From Methylobacillus sp. MM3 (GTDB taxonomy: Bacteria; Pseudomonadota; Gammaproteobacteria; Burkholderiales; Methylophilaceae): a stretch of 64,000 bases of DNA. The notes beneath the pieces were generated by a model, which was not told where the DNA came from, ran no database searches, and worked only from the letters and a program-made list of their open reading frames with translations. Shown here piece by piece: positions 1 through 7,398 of this stretch (position 1 is its first letter; every line of letters starts with the position of its first letter). Where the stretch lies: NCBI RefSeq assembly GCF_001645185.1, contig NZ_LXTQ01000050.1, positions 124,001 to 188,000 of the forward strand, given 5' to 3'. The position numbers and the translations under genes were made by a program.

Positions 1-1
1 G

Positions 2-1096
2 GAAAGCTGGTCCGGCTATAAATATCCGGACGAAAAACTATCCAAGGACGGCAAGCTCAACTATATCGATCTGCCAATCAACCACCCCAAATACCAGCAG
101 AAATATGCCGGCCACGCACCCATCGACCTGGCCAACTGGTACTGCACGATGTCCGAGAATGATTACCCCTATGCCCAGCAGGCGATGAATTTCGCTTTCA
201 ACCAGCCCGGGGCGAATCAGATCGGGCCGCTGGGCAAGCGCGCAGGCCTGGATGTTAAGGAAAACTACACCAAGGTACTCCGGCTGAATCCTCTGCCGGA
301 CGCTCGCTCGTGGGTCAATGTCGGCCAGAAAGGCAAAGACAACCTCCATGTCAAATGGGAAGCCGTGGATGCCAGCAAAACCAACGTCGAGTACTACCTT
401 GTCGAGCGGCCATTCTTCAATAAACCCTATCTTTTCGTCACCGCGGTTTACGACAACAAGGACAACACAGACCACCGCTACGTCCGTCCGGAAGGCGCCT
501 ATTACGATTCCATAAAGAACAAAAAGCTGAAGACCAAGGTCACCAGCCAACCGCGCTTCCATCTGGAGAATGGAAAACTGGGTAAAGCGGTCGGCTTGCC
601 TATCTATGGCGTCCATCATCCCAACCGCGCGGTATTTGGCGGCGGTGGCGCATGCCCGCTGAAGGGCGGGGACTGGGGGCGCTATCCACAGACTACCGGC
701 GGCTCCGGATGGCCCACTCAATATGAAGAAGTCACTCCCTTGTGCGATTCGGTGCTTGTGGATATCAAGTTCTTCAGCAATCTGGACGGCCGCGACTGGA
801 ATGACGCCACCAAGTATCTTGCGAACGCAGGCGTCGGCACCAAGACCGTGACTTACAAAATGCAACCCGGCAATTACGGGGTATTTACCGACCCCTACAA
901 CACCAAGCGCGGCGTCAAAAACGCCGACAGCCAGGAGGTTCCGGGCGAGCTAACGGTGACATATCCATCCGTGAACCCGCCGGCTTCCTATGTAAAACCG
1001 CCCAAGCTGGAGCTGACCGACAGGATGGTCCCTTCGGAAGCGACCACCTGCCGCCCTGTACATCAAGCCTCATTTGAGAAGGAGTTAGTAAAATGA
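2..1096 (+). CDS. Unrecognised protein, 5' end outside window
   Basis: The reading frame is open from the window edge to a stop at 1096, so the N-terminus is missing; about 364 residues are visible. I do not recognise the family. The visible part is rich in Asn, Tyr, Pro and Gly. It has a glycine run followed by a cysteine (GGGGACPLKGGDWG) and two more cysteines further on (PLCDSV and TTCRPV), which suggests an exported, disulfide-containing protein. The stop overlaps the start of the TorF-like porin gene by four bases (ATGA), so the two are probably co-translated and may work together at the cell envelope. Function is unknown. Confidence 0.75.
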   Translation, partial: ESWSGYKYPDEKLSKDGKLNYIDLPINHPKYQQKYAGHAPIDLANWYCTMSENDYPYAQQAMNFAFNQPGANQIGPLGKRAGLDVKENYTKVLRLNPLPDARSWVNVGQKGKDNLHVKWEAVDASKTNVEYYLVERPFFNKPYLFVTAVYDNKDNTDHRYVRPEGAYYDSIKNKKLKTKVTSQPRFHLENGKLGKAVGLPIYGVHHPNRAVFGGGGACPLKGGDWGRYPQTTGGSGWPTQYEEVTPLCDSVLVDIKFFSNLDGRDWNDATKYLANAGVGTKTVTYKMQPGNYGVFTDPYNTKRGVKNADSQEVPGELTVTYPSVNPPASYVKPPKLELTDRMVPSEATTCRPVHQASFEKELVK

Positions 1097-1998
1097 TCCG
1101 GCATTCGCAAATTATTAAAATGCTGCCAGCATTGTCTCTAGCCGTACTGGCAGCCCCAAACAGCTGGGCGAATGAGGCTCAACCGGACACTGCCGAATCC
1201 GGCTACGCCGAAGTTGGTCCTGCAAAAGCAGCCAAGGAATCCAATAGTTTCATCGAATATCTGGACCGGGAAACCGTACTAGGCGGCAAATTCAGCACCT
1301 GGGTCGAACTGGCTTCGGATTATGTATTCCGTGGCGAATCCGAAACCAATGACGGCAAAATCCCATCCATCAAGGTAGCCATCACCTGGACACATCCCAA
1401 TGGCGTCTATCTTGGCTATTACGGCGCCAACAACCTTTTCCCGGGGGATGATGCGGATGGAAACAACCCCCAGATCAATGCGCTGTGGGGCCCGTATGCA
1501 GGCTATTCCGTCAAGGACATCGGGGGCACCGGCATCAACTACAACGGAATGCTGTTCCAATACATTTATCCGGGGAGCCGCGATTCCAATTATTTGGAGA
1601 TGTTCAATTACATAGACAAACAGTTCGGTCCGCTCAACCTCAAGCTGGAGTACTCACCCACCATCACCGACTGGTTCGGCGTGAAAGACCTGCAATCTCA
1701 CAACATTGCCGTCCACCCCAGTTGGTCACTGCCGCATGGTTTCACTGTCTCCGGCGGCGTGGGTTATCAATTTTTTGACAACAACGGGCCGCGGCTCGAC
1801 CTGGATGGTAATGGCAAGGAAGAATTGAACTGGTGGCACTGGAACGCCGGTGTCAGTCGCAAGATATTCGGCTTCAATGTAGACCTGCGGTACCACGACA
1901 CCGACATCAAAAAGGGAGAGCATGACTTTTATGGCTTCAGCTCCAACCATCAGATCGTCGACAGCCGCGTAGTCATTGGCGTCTCCAAATCCTTTTAG
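1093..1998 (+). CDS. TorF-family putative outer-membrane porin
   Basis: 301 residues. Residues 1-26 form a Sec signal peptide ending near NSWANEA. The mature part opens into an amphipathic beta-barrel and ends with an aromatic residue (SKSF), as outer-membrane proteins do. The stretch ELASDYVFRGESETN is typical of the TorF/Gcw_chp group of short porins, whose substrates are largely unknown. It starts inside the stop codon of the upstream unknown gene and is followed by a clear terminator, so it is the last gene of its operon. The family call is firm; the transported solute is not known. Confidence 0.75.
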   Translation: MIRHSQIIKMLPALSLAVLAAPNSWANEAQPDTAESGYAEVGPAKAAKESNSFIEYLDRETVLGGKFSTWVELASDYVFRGESETNDGKIPSIKVAITWTHPNGVYLGYYGANNLFPGDDADGNNPQINALWGPYAGYSVKDIGGTGINYNGMLFQYIYPGSRDSNYLEMFNYIDKQFGPLNLKLEYSPTITDWFGVKDLQSHNIAVHPSWSLPHGFTVSGGVGYQFFDNNGPRLDLDGNGKEELNWWHWNAGVSRKIFGFNVDLRYHDTDIKKGEHDFYGFSSNHQIVDSRVVIGVSKSF

Positions 1999-2010
1999 TT
2001 TCCGGTAGCA

Positions 2011-2035
2011 GTCAGAGCTTGATCCAAGCTCTGAC
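2011..2035. repeat. 11-bp stem hairpin after the porin gene
   Basis: A perfect inverted repeat (GTCAGAGCTTG, 3-nt loop, CAAGCTCTGAC) starts 13 bp after the porin stop. No T-run follows, so it is more likely an mRNA 3'-end stabiliser than the terminator itself. Confidence 0.5.
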
Positions 2036-2086
2036 TCGCTCACTGACATCTCCATGAGAATCTCTCCATCAGGAGGTTCTTCCTTT

Positions 2087-2115
2087 AGCCCTCCAACTTG
2101 GAGGGCTTTTTTTTT
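2087..2115 (+). terminator. Rho-independent terminator after the TorF-like porin
   Basis: The stem AGCCCTCCAA pairs with TTGGAGGGCT across a one-base loop and is followed at once by a run of nine T. This is a textbook intrinsic terminator for the upstream + strand operon. Confidence 0.85.
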
Positions 2116-2281
2116 GCTTTCAGCGAACGGTGTCGCATTCTCCGAACAGTCATTCCGGAAATAGCGATGACCAGGTAGTTTTGCGCATAGCAATATGAAT
2201 AACAAAGCGGAAAATGCATTCGCTACAAACGCTTTTGAACCTTTTGAACATTAATCAGCTATCCAAGACCGGAGGGAATGA

Positions 2282-2461
2282 ATGATGGACGTAGTTTGGG
2301 ATGAGAAAGCATGCTGCCATAGTGGTAACTGCGTTAAGTCGCTACCCGATGTATTCAAAGTGCAGGATGGGAAATTTGTAATCCAACCTCAAAATGCTAG
2401 CGAGGAAAAAGTGCTTCAAGTTGTTGCCGCCTGTCCTGGCCGGGCATTGACAGTTTTATGA
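2282..2461 (+). CDS. Small divergent mono-cluster [4Fe-4S] ferredoxin-like protein (Fer4_19 type)
   Basis: 59 residues, read directly from the sequence. GGAGGG lies 6 nt before the ATG at 2282. Cysteines sit in the motif KACCHSGNCVKSLPDVF near the N-terminus and in AACPGRAL near the C-terminus. This is the CxHxGxC...P.VF...CPxxAL pattern of the Fer4_19 (DUF1271) family, small proteins that carry one iron-sulfur cluster. A strong terminator follows. The gene stands between the porin and the convergent hydrolase/AlkB block. It could be an electron carrier for that oxygenase, but only proximity suggests this. A tandem 9-bp repeat (CTTTTGAAC twice, 2232-2249) lies just upstream. Confidence 0.7.
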   Translation: MMDVVWDEKACCHSGNCVKSLPDVFKVQDGKFVIQPQNASEEKVLQVVAACPGRALTVL

Positions 2462-2501
2462 TCCAATAAAACCGAAGGCCGAATATATTTCAGCCTCATT
2501 T

Positions 2502-2537
2502 AAATAGCGGGCCTCATTTGAGGTCCGCTATTTTTCA
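2502..2537. terminator. Bidirectional terminator between ferredoxin and hydrolase genes
   Basis: AAATAGCGG pairs with CCGCTATTT (2525-2533), and an inner CCTC/GAGG stem flanks an ATTT loop. A short T-run follows on the + strand and A/T-rich sequence flanks the other side. It can end both the + strand ferredoxin gene and the leftward operon that stops at 2558. Confidence 0.8.
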
Positions 2538-2557
2538 AGACACAACCATATCTCTCA

Positions 2558-3601
2558 TTAAGCGTGCAATGCATCAAAAAGTATCTTGTCAATCTGCTCC
2601 TTTTCACTAGGAGACATACAAAACATTCCAAAATGTGCCCATAAGCTATTGACGATTCGCAACTCACTATCAGGAATCATTTTCTGTTCTGCTTCACAAT
2701 CCGCCATGGGGAAAAACATGTCGTGAGTGAATGCAACAACATATGTTTTTGCCTTGATGCCTCCCAGAGCGGCACGCAAATCACCACAGGTATGACGACT
2801 TACATCGCCGTGCTTCCATTTCCACCCCATGCAGATGAGATTGTTGGGGTCCATGGGTAGAAAGTACGCATCCCAAAAGCCATGCTGAAAATCCTCCAGG
2901 GAGGAAAAGCCCACATCACGCCAGGTTTCTTTTTTATAAAATTCCTGACATAGCCCCATTACACCCCATAGTTGCGAATGTCGGCGCAAGCCAACATGAC
3001 ATAAGCGAGCATCCTCAAAGAAACCATCATTGAAATTTGGATCAGACTTCAAGGCGTCCTCAAAAGCCGTGACCCAAAGATAGTTATGTGGCGTCGTTCT
3101 AGCCGTACCTGCAAATGGAACTGCGCATTTCACCATATCTGGAAAACGGACTGCCCATTCATATGTTTGTTGAGCCCCCATTGACCAACCCAGGATGAGT
3201 TGCAATTCCTCAATACCGAATTGCTCGGTAATCAGGCGATGTTGAGCAACAACATCATCGCCTATCGTTACCTTTGGAAAGGCTCCGCGGTCATGGGGTG
3301 TTGGAGTATTCGAAGGCGAAGAGGAGAACCCATTCCCAAATTGCCCGGGAAGAATGATGAAATACTTCTCTGGATCGAGCGGCCTACCTTTCCCAATAAA
3401 ACCTTCCATGGCCTTCGGGGTGCCTGACCACATATGAGGAAAGAGGATTGCATTGTCTTTCTTTTGATTTAGTTTTCCATGTGTTTTGTAAAGTAACTTG
3501 CAGCCGCGGATGATTTCTCCCATTTCGAGCTTGAAGTCGCCAAGCTCAAATGTCTGGTGAGGCCCGTGCAAATCTTCTGAGTAATACGGATTAACAACCA
3601 T
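2558..3601 (-). CDS. Alpha/beta hydrolase of the homoserine O-acetyltransferase-like family
   Basis: 347 residues from the ATG at 3601, chosen because AAGGAG sits 8 nt upstream; a GTG three codons earlier overlaps that ribosome site. The nucleophile elbow GWSMGAQQTYEWAVRFPD and the early HMWSGTP segment (oxyanion side) match the MetX-like alpha/beta-hydrolase fold. A late His lies in LWAHFGMFCM. Members of this family include true MetX acyltransferases and many hydrolases of unknown substrate. It is the last gene of the leftward AlkB block, so hydrolysis or acyl transfer on an oxidised product is more plausible than methionine synthesis. The substrate is not determinable from the sequence. 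Confidence 0.7.
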   Translation of the reverse strand: MVVNPYYSEDLHGPHQTFELGDFKLEMGEIIRGCKLLYKTHGKLNQKKDNAILFPHMWSGTPKAMEGFIGKGRPLDPEKYFIILPGQFGNGFSSSPSNTPTPHDRGAFPKVTIGDDVVAQHRLITEQFGIEELQLILGWSMGAQQTYEWAVRFPDMVKCAVPFAGTARTTPHNYLWVTAFEDALKSDPNFNDGFFEDARLCHVGLRRHSQLWGVMGLCQEFYKKETWRDVGFSSLEDFQHGFWDAYFLPMDPNNLICMGWKWKHGDVSRHTCGDLRAALGGIKAKTYVVAFTHDMFFPMADCEAEQKMIPDSELRIVNSLWAHFGMFCMSPSEKEQIDKILFDALHA

Positions 3602-3654
3602 AATGCACACTCCTTGGTGAGTTTGGTTCTTATAGTCAACTGATCGCAGAATTC

Positions 3655-4722
3655 CTAAGCCCGCGCCCCTTGCATATTCGAAGCGTCAAAGAATTTGTCG
3701 AAGAATATGTTTTCCTGGGACATGCCTCCACGAGCGAGTGCATCAATTGCGCTGTCGATCATGCCGGGAGGGCCACACAAGTAAGCATGGCTGTTGGGTA
3801 TATCGAAGCCATCGTAAGAAAGGATGTCAGTACAATTGCCGCGCAAACCATTCCAGTCACTGCTTTCTGGTTCACGAGACAAGACTGGTATGAAGTCGAA
3901 TTGCCCTTTTCCCCGCTCCTTGATCCGCCTCATATCATCCAGGCAATAAAGGTCATCGCGAGTACGCGCTCCAAACACAAAGACAACCCGACGTTGAAAA
4001 CCACGTTCCGATACCTGCTCAAGAAGAGCCTTGATCGGTGCGAGGCCACTACCGCCTGCAATACATAACATTGGAGCGTTGGAATCCCGCAGCCAGAAAG
4101 AGCCATACGGGCCTGTCACACTTACTCGATGCCCCGCTCTATTCTCAGCATGCAGCCATGTTGTCATCTCACCATTCGGAACATGCCGGATGTAAAAGCT
4201 GACGTGCCCAGGCAATTCTTTTTCAGGAGCACTCGCAAAGGAATAGGAACGCGGCTTATCGATAACCCCCGGGACGGACAACTCAGCATATTGACCGGCC
4301 AGATAAGGTGGGATTGATTCATCGAGCTTGATATGCACTGCAAGAATATCGTGAGTCAATTGACGGGCATTGGCGATCACGCCACCAATACTTTTGGGTG
4401 GTGATAATTTCGCTGCTGTCTGATCTAGTGCAACCTCAATTTCGACTTCGCTACGCAGCCTGGTCTGACAGGCCAAAATCATGCCGGCCTCCAGCTCTTC
4501 GCCAGACAGAACATAGCTAAAATCATTAAGCGGTTTAATCTTACCGCTGACTAGTCTGCACTTGCATTGCCCACAGCTACCCACCCGACAGTTATGCGGC
4601 CAAGCCAAACCCTTATCAAGGGCGGCTTTTAATAGATTGTCCTCAGGCCCCACTTCGATGGAAGTTCCGCTTGGAGAAATATGCGCAACCTGCGGTCCCT
4701 TGCGAGAGAAAAAACCAAACAC
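3655..4722 (-). CDS. [2Fe-2S] ferredoxin / FAD / NAD(P)H oxidoreductase (monooxygenase reductase)
   Basis: 355 residues from the GTG at 4722, which has AAGGAG 7 nt upstream. An N-terminal plant-type ferredoxin domain carries CRVGSCGQCKC and a later Cys (ILACQT). An FAD-binding barrel follows (RSYSFASAP), then an NAD(P)H-binding domain (CIAGGSGLAPIKALL) and the C-terminal CGPPGMID. This three-domain order is that of reductases feeding electrons to multicomponent oxygenases such as xylene or alkane monooxygenase. It sits in the same direction as the AlkB-like gene, separated from it by the haemoglobin gene. It is therefore the likely electron donor to that enzyme, replacing a rubredoxin/rubredoxin reductase pair, none of which is seen here. 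Confidence 0.85.
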   Translation of the reverse strand: MFGFFSRKGPQVAHISPSGTSIEVGPEDNLLKAALDKGLAWPHNCRVGSCGQCKCRLVSGKIKPLNDFSYVLSGEELEAGMILACQTRLRSEVEIEVALDQTAAKLSPPKSIGGVIANARQLTHDILAVHIKLDESIPPYLAGQYAELSVPGVIDKPRSYSFASAPEKELPGHVSFYIRHVPNGEMTTWLHAENRAGHRVSVTGPYGSFWLRDSNAPMLCIAGGSGLAPIKALLEQVSERGFQRRVVFVFGARTRDDLYCLDDMRRIKERGKGQFDFIPVLSREPESSDWNGLRGNCTDILSYDGFDIPNSHAYLCGPPGMIDSAIDALARGGMSQENIFFDKFFDASNMQGARA

Positions 4723-4777
4723 GGCAAAACTCCTTGTGTTAAGCAACGAAGGGCGCCTAATGGCGCCCTTCGTGCAT

Positions 4778-5158
4778 TTACAGGTGAACGACTTCGTTTT
4801 TCAGGGAATACAGAATGCAGAGAATCTCGTCTTTTTCACGCTTCCCTACATTGTGCATATCGAGTGCGGCCAGAACATCGTCGCAAACGGCAACAAACTC
4901 GACCGCGTTGATGTTCATTCCCTTGTGTGCCGAAATCATATCCTTGCCGGAATAGGTTTCCGGGCCACCAAAACCCGCGCAGCACATCTCAGTAACCAGG
5001 CGAATGACATTAGCGGGGTCACTATTGGCATAGCGAGTATTGATGAGCGGATTCTTCATGTGATTGTTGAAGATGTCGGTGGCAATTGCCTCGATGCCTG
5101 GCCGCTTCCCCAAGCGTTCATATAATGTGGCGTTTGGGCAGATAGCTTCTGTGTTCAT
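4778..5158 (-). CDS. Truncated haemoglobin, group 1
   Basis: 126 residues with AGGAGAG upstream of the ATG. The sequence TLYERLGKRPGIEAIATDIFNNH and the proximal-histidine segment ISAHKGMNI are those of group-1 (N-type) 2-on-2 globins, which bind O2 or NO at a haem. It lies between the AlkB-like oxygenase and its reductase in one leftward operon. Proposed roles are O2 delivery to the di-iron enzyme or NO protection; this is inference from position. Length is normal for the family. Confidence 0.85.
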   Translation of the reverse strand: MNTEAICPNATLYERLGKRPGIEAIATDIFNNHMKNPLINTRYANSDPANVIRLVTEMCCAGFGGPETYSGKDMISAHKGMNINAVEFVAVCDDVLAALDMHNVGKREKDEILCILYSLKNEVVHL

Positions 5159-5236
5159 GATGGGTCTCTCCTAAAAGTGGTAATGGATCTATGGCCTGAA
5201 GGTGCGAACCACGCCGACTGGGATCGGCGTGAGTAA

Positions 5237-6517
5237 TCACATTGCGTAACTCACCTGAAGCTTGTGCCCCTGGATTGCTTCGGGAGCAACCTCATAGCCA
5301 ACTTTGCGATTGATTTCTTTCGCAATCTTTCGCTCCTCAGGGCTCGCAAAATCTCGATCCCAGATTGCAAGCTTCTTTTTGTAGACCGCATGCCACAGCG
5401 GAGGAATCAGAGCCAATGTGAACTCCGTGTAATAACCGATCATTGCATTCGGAGCGCCTGCGGATGAAGAAGGCTGACCAACACTGGTCAACTCCCAGAA
5501 GTGAGTCTCTCCGCGATCGTGGTGATCTGCCTGGCGGCCAATTTCGATGAATGCCCAGCTCGTGAAGGCATTATCGTTGTCCCAGGAATGGCGATACTCG
5601 ATCGGCTGACCTTTTACGCGGATCAAACCGTAGTGCTCCATGTAATTCAGGGCCTCCAGCTCGAAAGACGAAATCGCCCAAATAGCTGCAATACAGCCCA
5701 AGCCAAGCAGGGCACCATTCTGACCGCCCCCCAGATAACCGACCCCGATAAAAAGAGCCAATGTGGGAATACTCATCAGATAACCGCGAATCCAACGATT
5801 GGAAAAAGAGAGGAAGGATTTCCCCATCCGCTTCAAACGACGCTGCTCAGTTCTATAGCCGAAGTAGGATTGGCCAATAGTGGAAATGACCCAGTGCTTG
5901 TAGAGGCTGCGGCCACGCGGGGCAGTAGCGGGGTCTGTGTCATCCATCATCTTGTTGTTTTCCGGGCCCAGCCATGCACGCCCCAGTTCCAGGTGATGGT
6001 TGTAGACATGGGCATAGCAAAATGCAGCGACACCGGACAGACTCATCATCATGCGAGAAATCATGAATCCGAATCCCTTGGTGTGCGAGAGCTCATGACC
6101 AAACATGATCCCCAGCCCTTGGTGCATACCTGCACCTACGACGACGGCATAAAGCTCCCATCCCGTGATACCGTTTTGGTAGGCATAACCATTCCACATC
6201 ATTGTTTCGATGGGAACGCCTGCAACATACTGATAAACCCGCCATGCCACAGCCAGTTGCAGCACGATAAAACTTACCAGCTGGAAGTACATCATTAGAT
6301 TAAGAATGGTGGCCGAACCAGCTGGCTGCCCATCCTTGTTTACAGCAGCACCCTTGGTATGCAACCCCGAGGTGAGTGTATCCATGGCAATATTGAAGCC
6401 GAAAATACCAATACCTATCCATACCCAGGGCCCACCGAACAATACCCCGGCAATAGTGGCAAGTATGCCTAGTGGCGTATACAGATATACAAGATGTCCG
6501 AAGACGAGACTGCGCAT
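5237..6517 (-). CDS. AlkB-type membrane di-iron monooxygenase
   Basis: 426 residues from the ATG at 6517, which has AAGGAGCC 5 nt upstream. Hydrophobic segments lie near residues 10-50 and 75-125. The di-iron histidine boxes of the alkane hydroxylase/xylene monooxygenase family are visible: HELSH after a Gly-rich helix, HVYNHHLELG, and the late QADHHDRGETHFWELT. The family inserts one O atom into C-H bonds of hydrophobic substrates at the inner membrane. Downstream genes supply a haemoglobin, a [2Fe-2S] reductase and a hydrolase; upstream lies a two-component system. In a sulfur/C1 island the substrate may not be an n-alkane. A methylated sulfide or another volatile compound is conceivable, but this is speculation. 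Confidence 0.85.
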   Translation of the reverse strand: MRSLVFGHLVYLYTPLGILATIAGVLFGGPWVWIGIGIFGFNIAMDTLTSGLHTKGAAVNKDGQPAGSATILNLMMYFQLVSFIVLQLAVAWRVYQYVAGVPIETMMWNGYAYQNGITGWELYAVVVGAGMHQGLGIMFGHELSHTKGFGFMISRMMMSLSGVAAFCYAHVYNHHLELGRAWLGPENNKMMDDTDPATAPRGRSLYKHWVISTIGQSYFGYRTEQRRLKRMGKSFLSFSNRWIRGYLMSIPTLALFIGVGYLGGGQNGALLGLGCIAAIWAISSFELEALNYMEHYGLIRVKGQPIEYRHSWDNDNAFTSWAFIEIGRQADHHDRGETHFWELTSVGQPSSSAGAPNAMIGYYTEFTLALIPPLWHAVYKKKLAIWDRDFASPEERKIAKEINRKVGYEVAPEAIQGHKLQVSYAM

Positions 6518-6762
6518 GATATGGCTCCTTAAATTCCTCAAATATGTTTTATCAGGGAGACGGCAAATCTTGCGAAGCGGCCCGCGAAGGAGGGAGAGGC
6601 CATTACAAAACTCACCGTCTACGACCGATACTACAAATGAGGAAGCGTAAGGAAAATCCGGAAAACTACGGGGCGGCAGGTGAAATTACGTGTCGGGAAT
6701 ACTTGTATGAAGCTTTTGGCAGTTAAATCAATATCCTGGAATGAAATCTATTTTCAAGTCAT
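6518..6762. other. Promoter-length gap upstream of alkB-like gene
   Basis: 245 bp between the response regulator gene and the AlkB-like gene, long enough to hold an independent promoter. I see no convincing -24/-12 element or strong hairpin. The small open frames here have no ribosome site or recognisable sequence. Confidence 0.4.
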
Positions 6763-7398
6763 TCAATTATCCAGGTTTTCGGGGTCTGACTTGAGCATCA
6801 TTTCGATGAGTTGCCCCAACGATTTGACACCCATCTTTTCGGTAATATTGGCACGATGACCCTCTACAGTACGAACGGACAAGCCCAACTCGGAAGCAAT
6901 GACTTTGTTGGGCTTTCCTTTGCGTAGCAAATCCAGCACCTCACGCTCGCGCGGAGTCAGCGCTGCCAAGCTCTTGCAAGCTTGATTTCTTCGCTCTTCC
7001 TGTTGCCAGAGAGCGGAATATTTATCCAGAGCCGCATGTATTGCATCAAGCAGCGTTTGATCATTGAACGGTTTTTGCAAAAACTCAAATGCGCCAGCTT
7101 TCATCGCTCGGACAGTAATTGGCACATCACCGTGTCCGGTTACGATGATGACCGGCAACTGGATGTTGCCATGGAACAGCTTCTCCTGAAGCTCAATTCC
7201 ACTCATGCCTGGCATGCGGATATCCAATACTATGCAGCCTCGCATATCAGGATGAAAAGACGAGAGAAACTCTTGTGCTGAAGCATAAGTTTTAGCTTTC
7301 AGGCCAACTTGCTCCACTAGCCAGCGGATGGCGTCTCGAACTGCAGAGTTATCGTCAATAATAAAAACCGTTGACAGGCTCTTTGGATCGCTTTTCAT
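6763..7398 (-). CDS. FixJ/NarL-type response regulator
   Basis: 211 residues. An N-terminal receiver domain carries the phospho-acceptor in CIVLDIRMPGMSG and the switch Lys in FLQKPF. A C-terminal LuxR-type helix-turn-helix includes LTPREREVLDLLRKGKPNKV. It overlaps the upstream kinase gene by four bases, so the two form a co-translated pair. The architecture matches FixJ, and also TodT/StyR-type regulators of hydrocarbon oxygenase operons. That fits its place directly before the AlkB-like gene, its probable target. Confidence 0.9.
   Translation of the reverse strand: MKSDPKSLSTVFIIDDNSAVRDAIRWLVEQVGLKAKTYASAQEFLSSFHPDMRGCIVLDIRMPGMSGIELQEKLFHGNIQLPVIIVTGHGDVPITVRAMKAGAFEFLQKPFNDQTLLDAIHAALDKYSALWQQEERRNQACKSLAALTPREREVLDLLRKGKPNKVIASELGLSVRTVEGHRANITEKMGVKSLGQLIEMMLKSDPENLDN

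Noticed and set aside
38-865. Long minus-strand open frame opposite the first gene
   Set aside because: It mirrors the coding strand of the unknown + strand gene, has no recognisable sequence and no ribosome site; a shadow.
6519-6536. GG-N10-GC match on the minus strand just before the AlkB-like start
   Set aside because: It overlaps the ribosome site and the flanking bases do not match TGGCA or TTGC.
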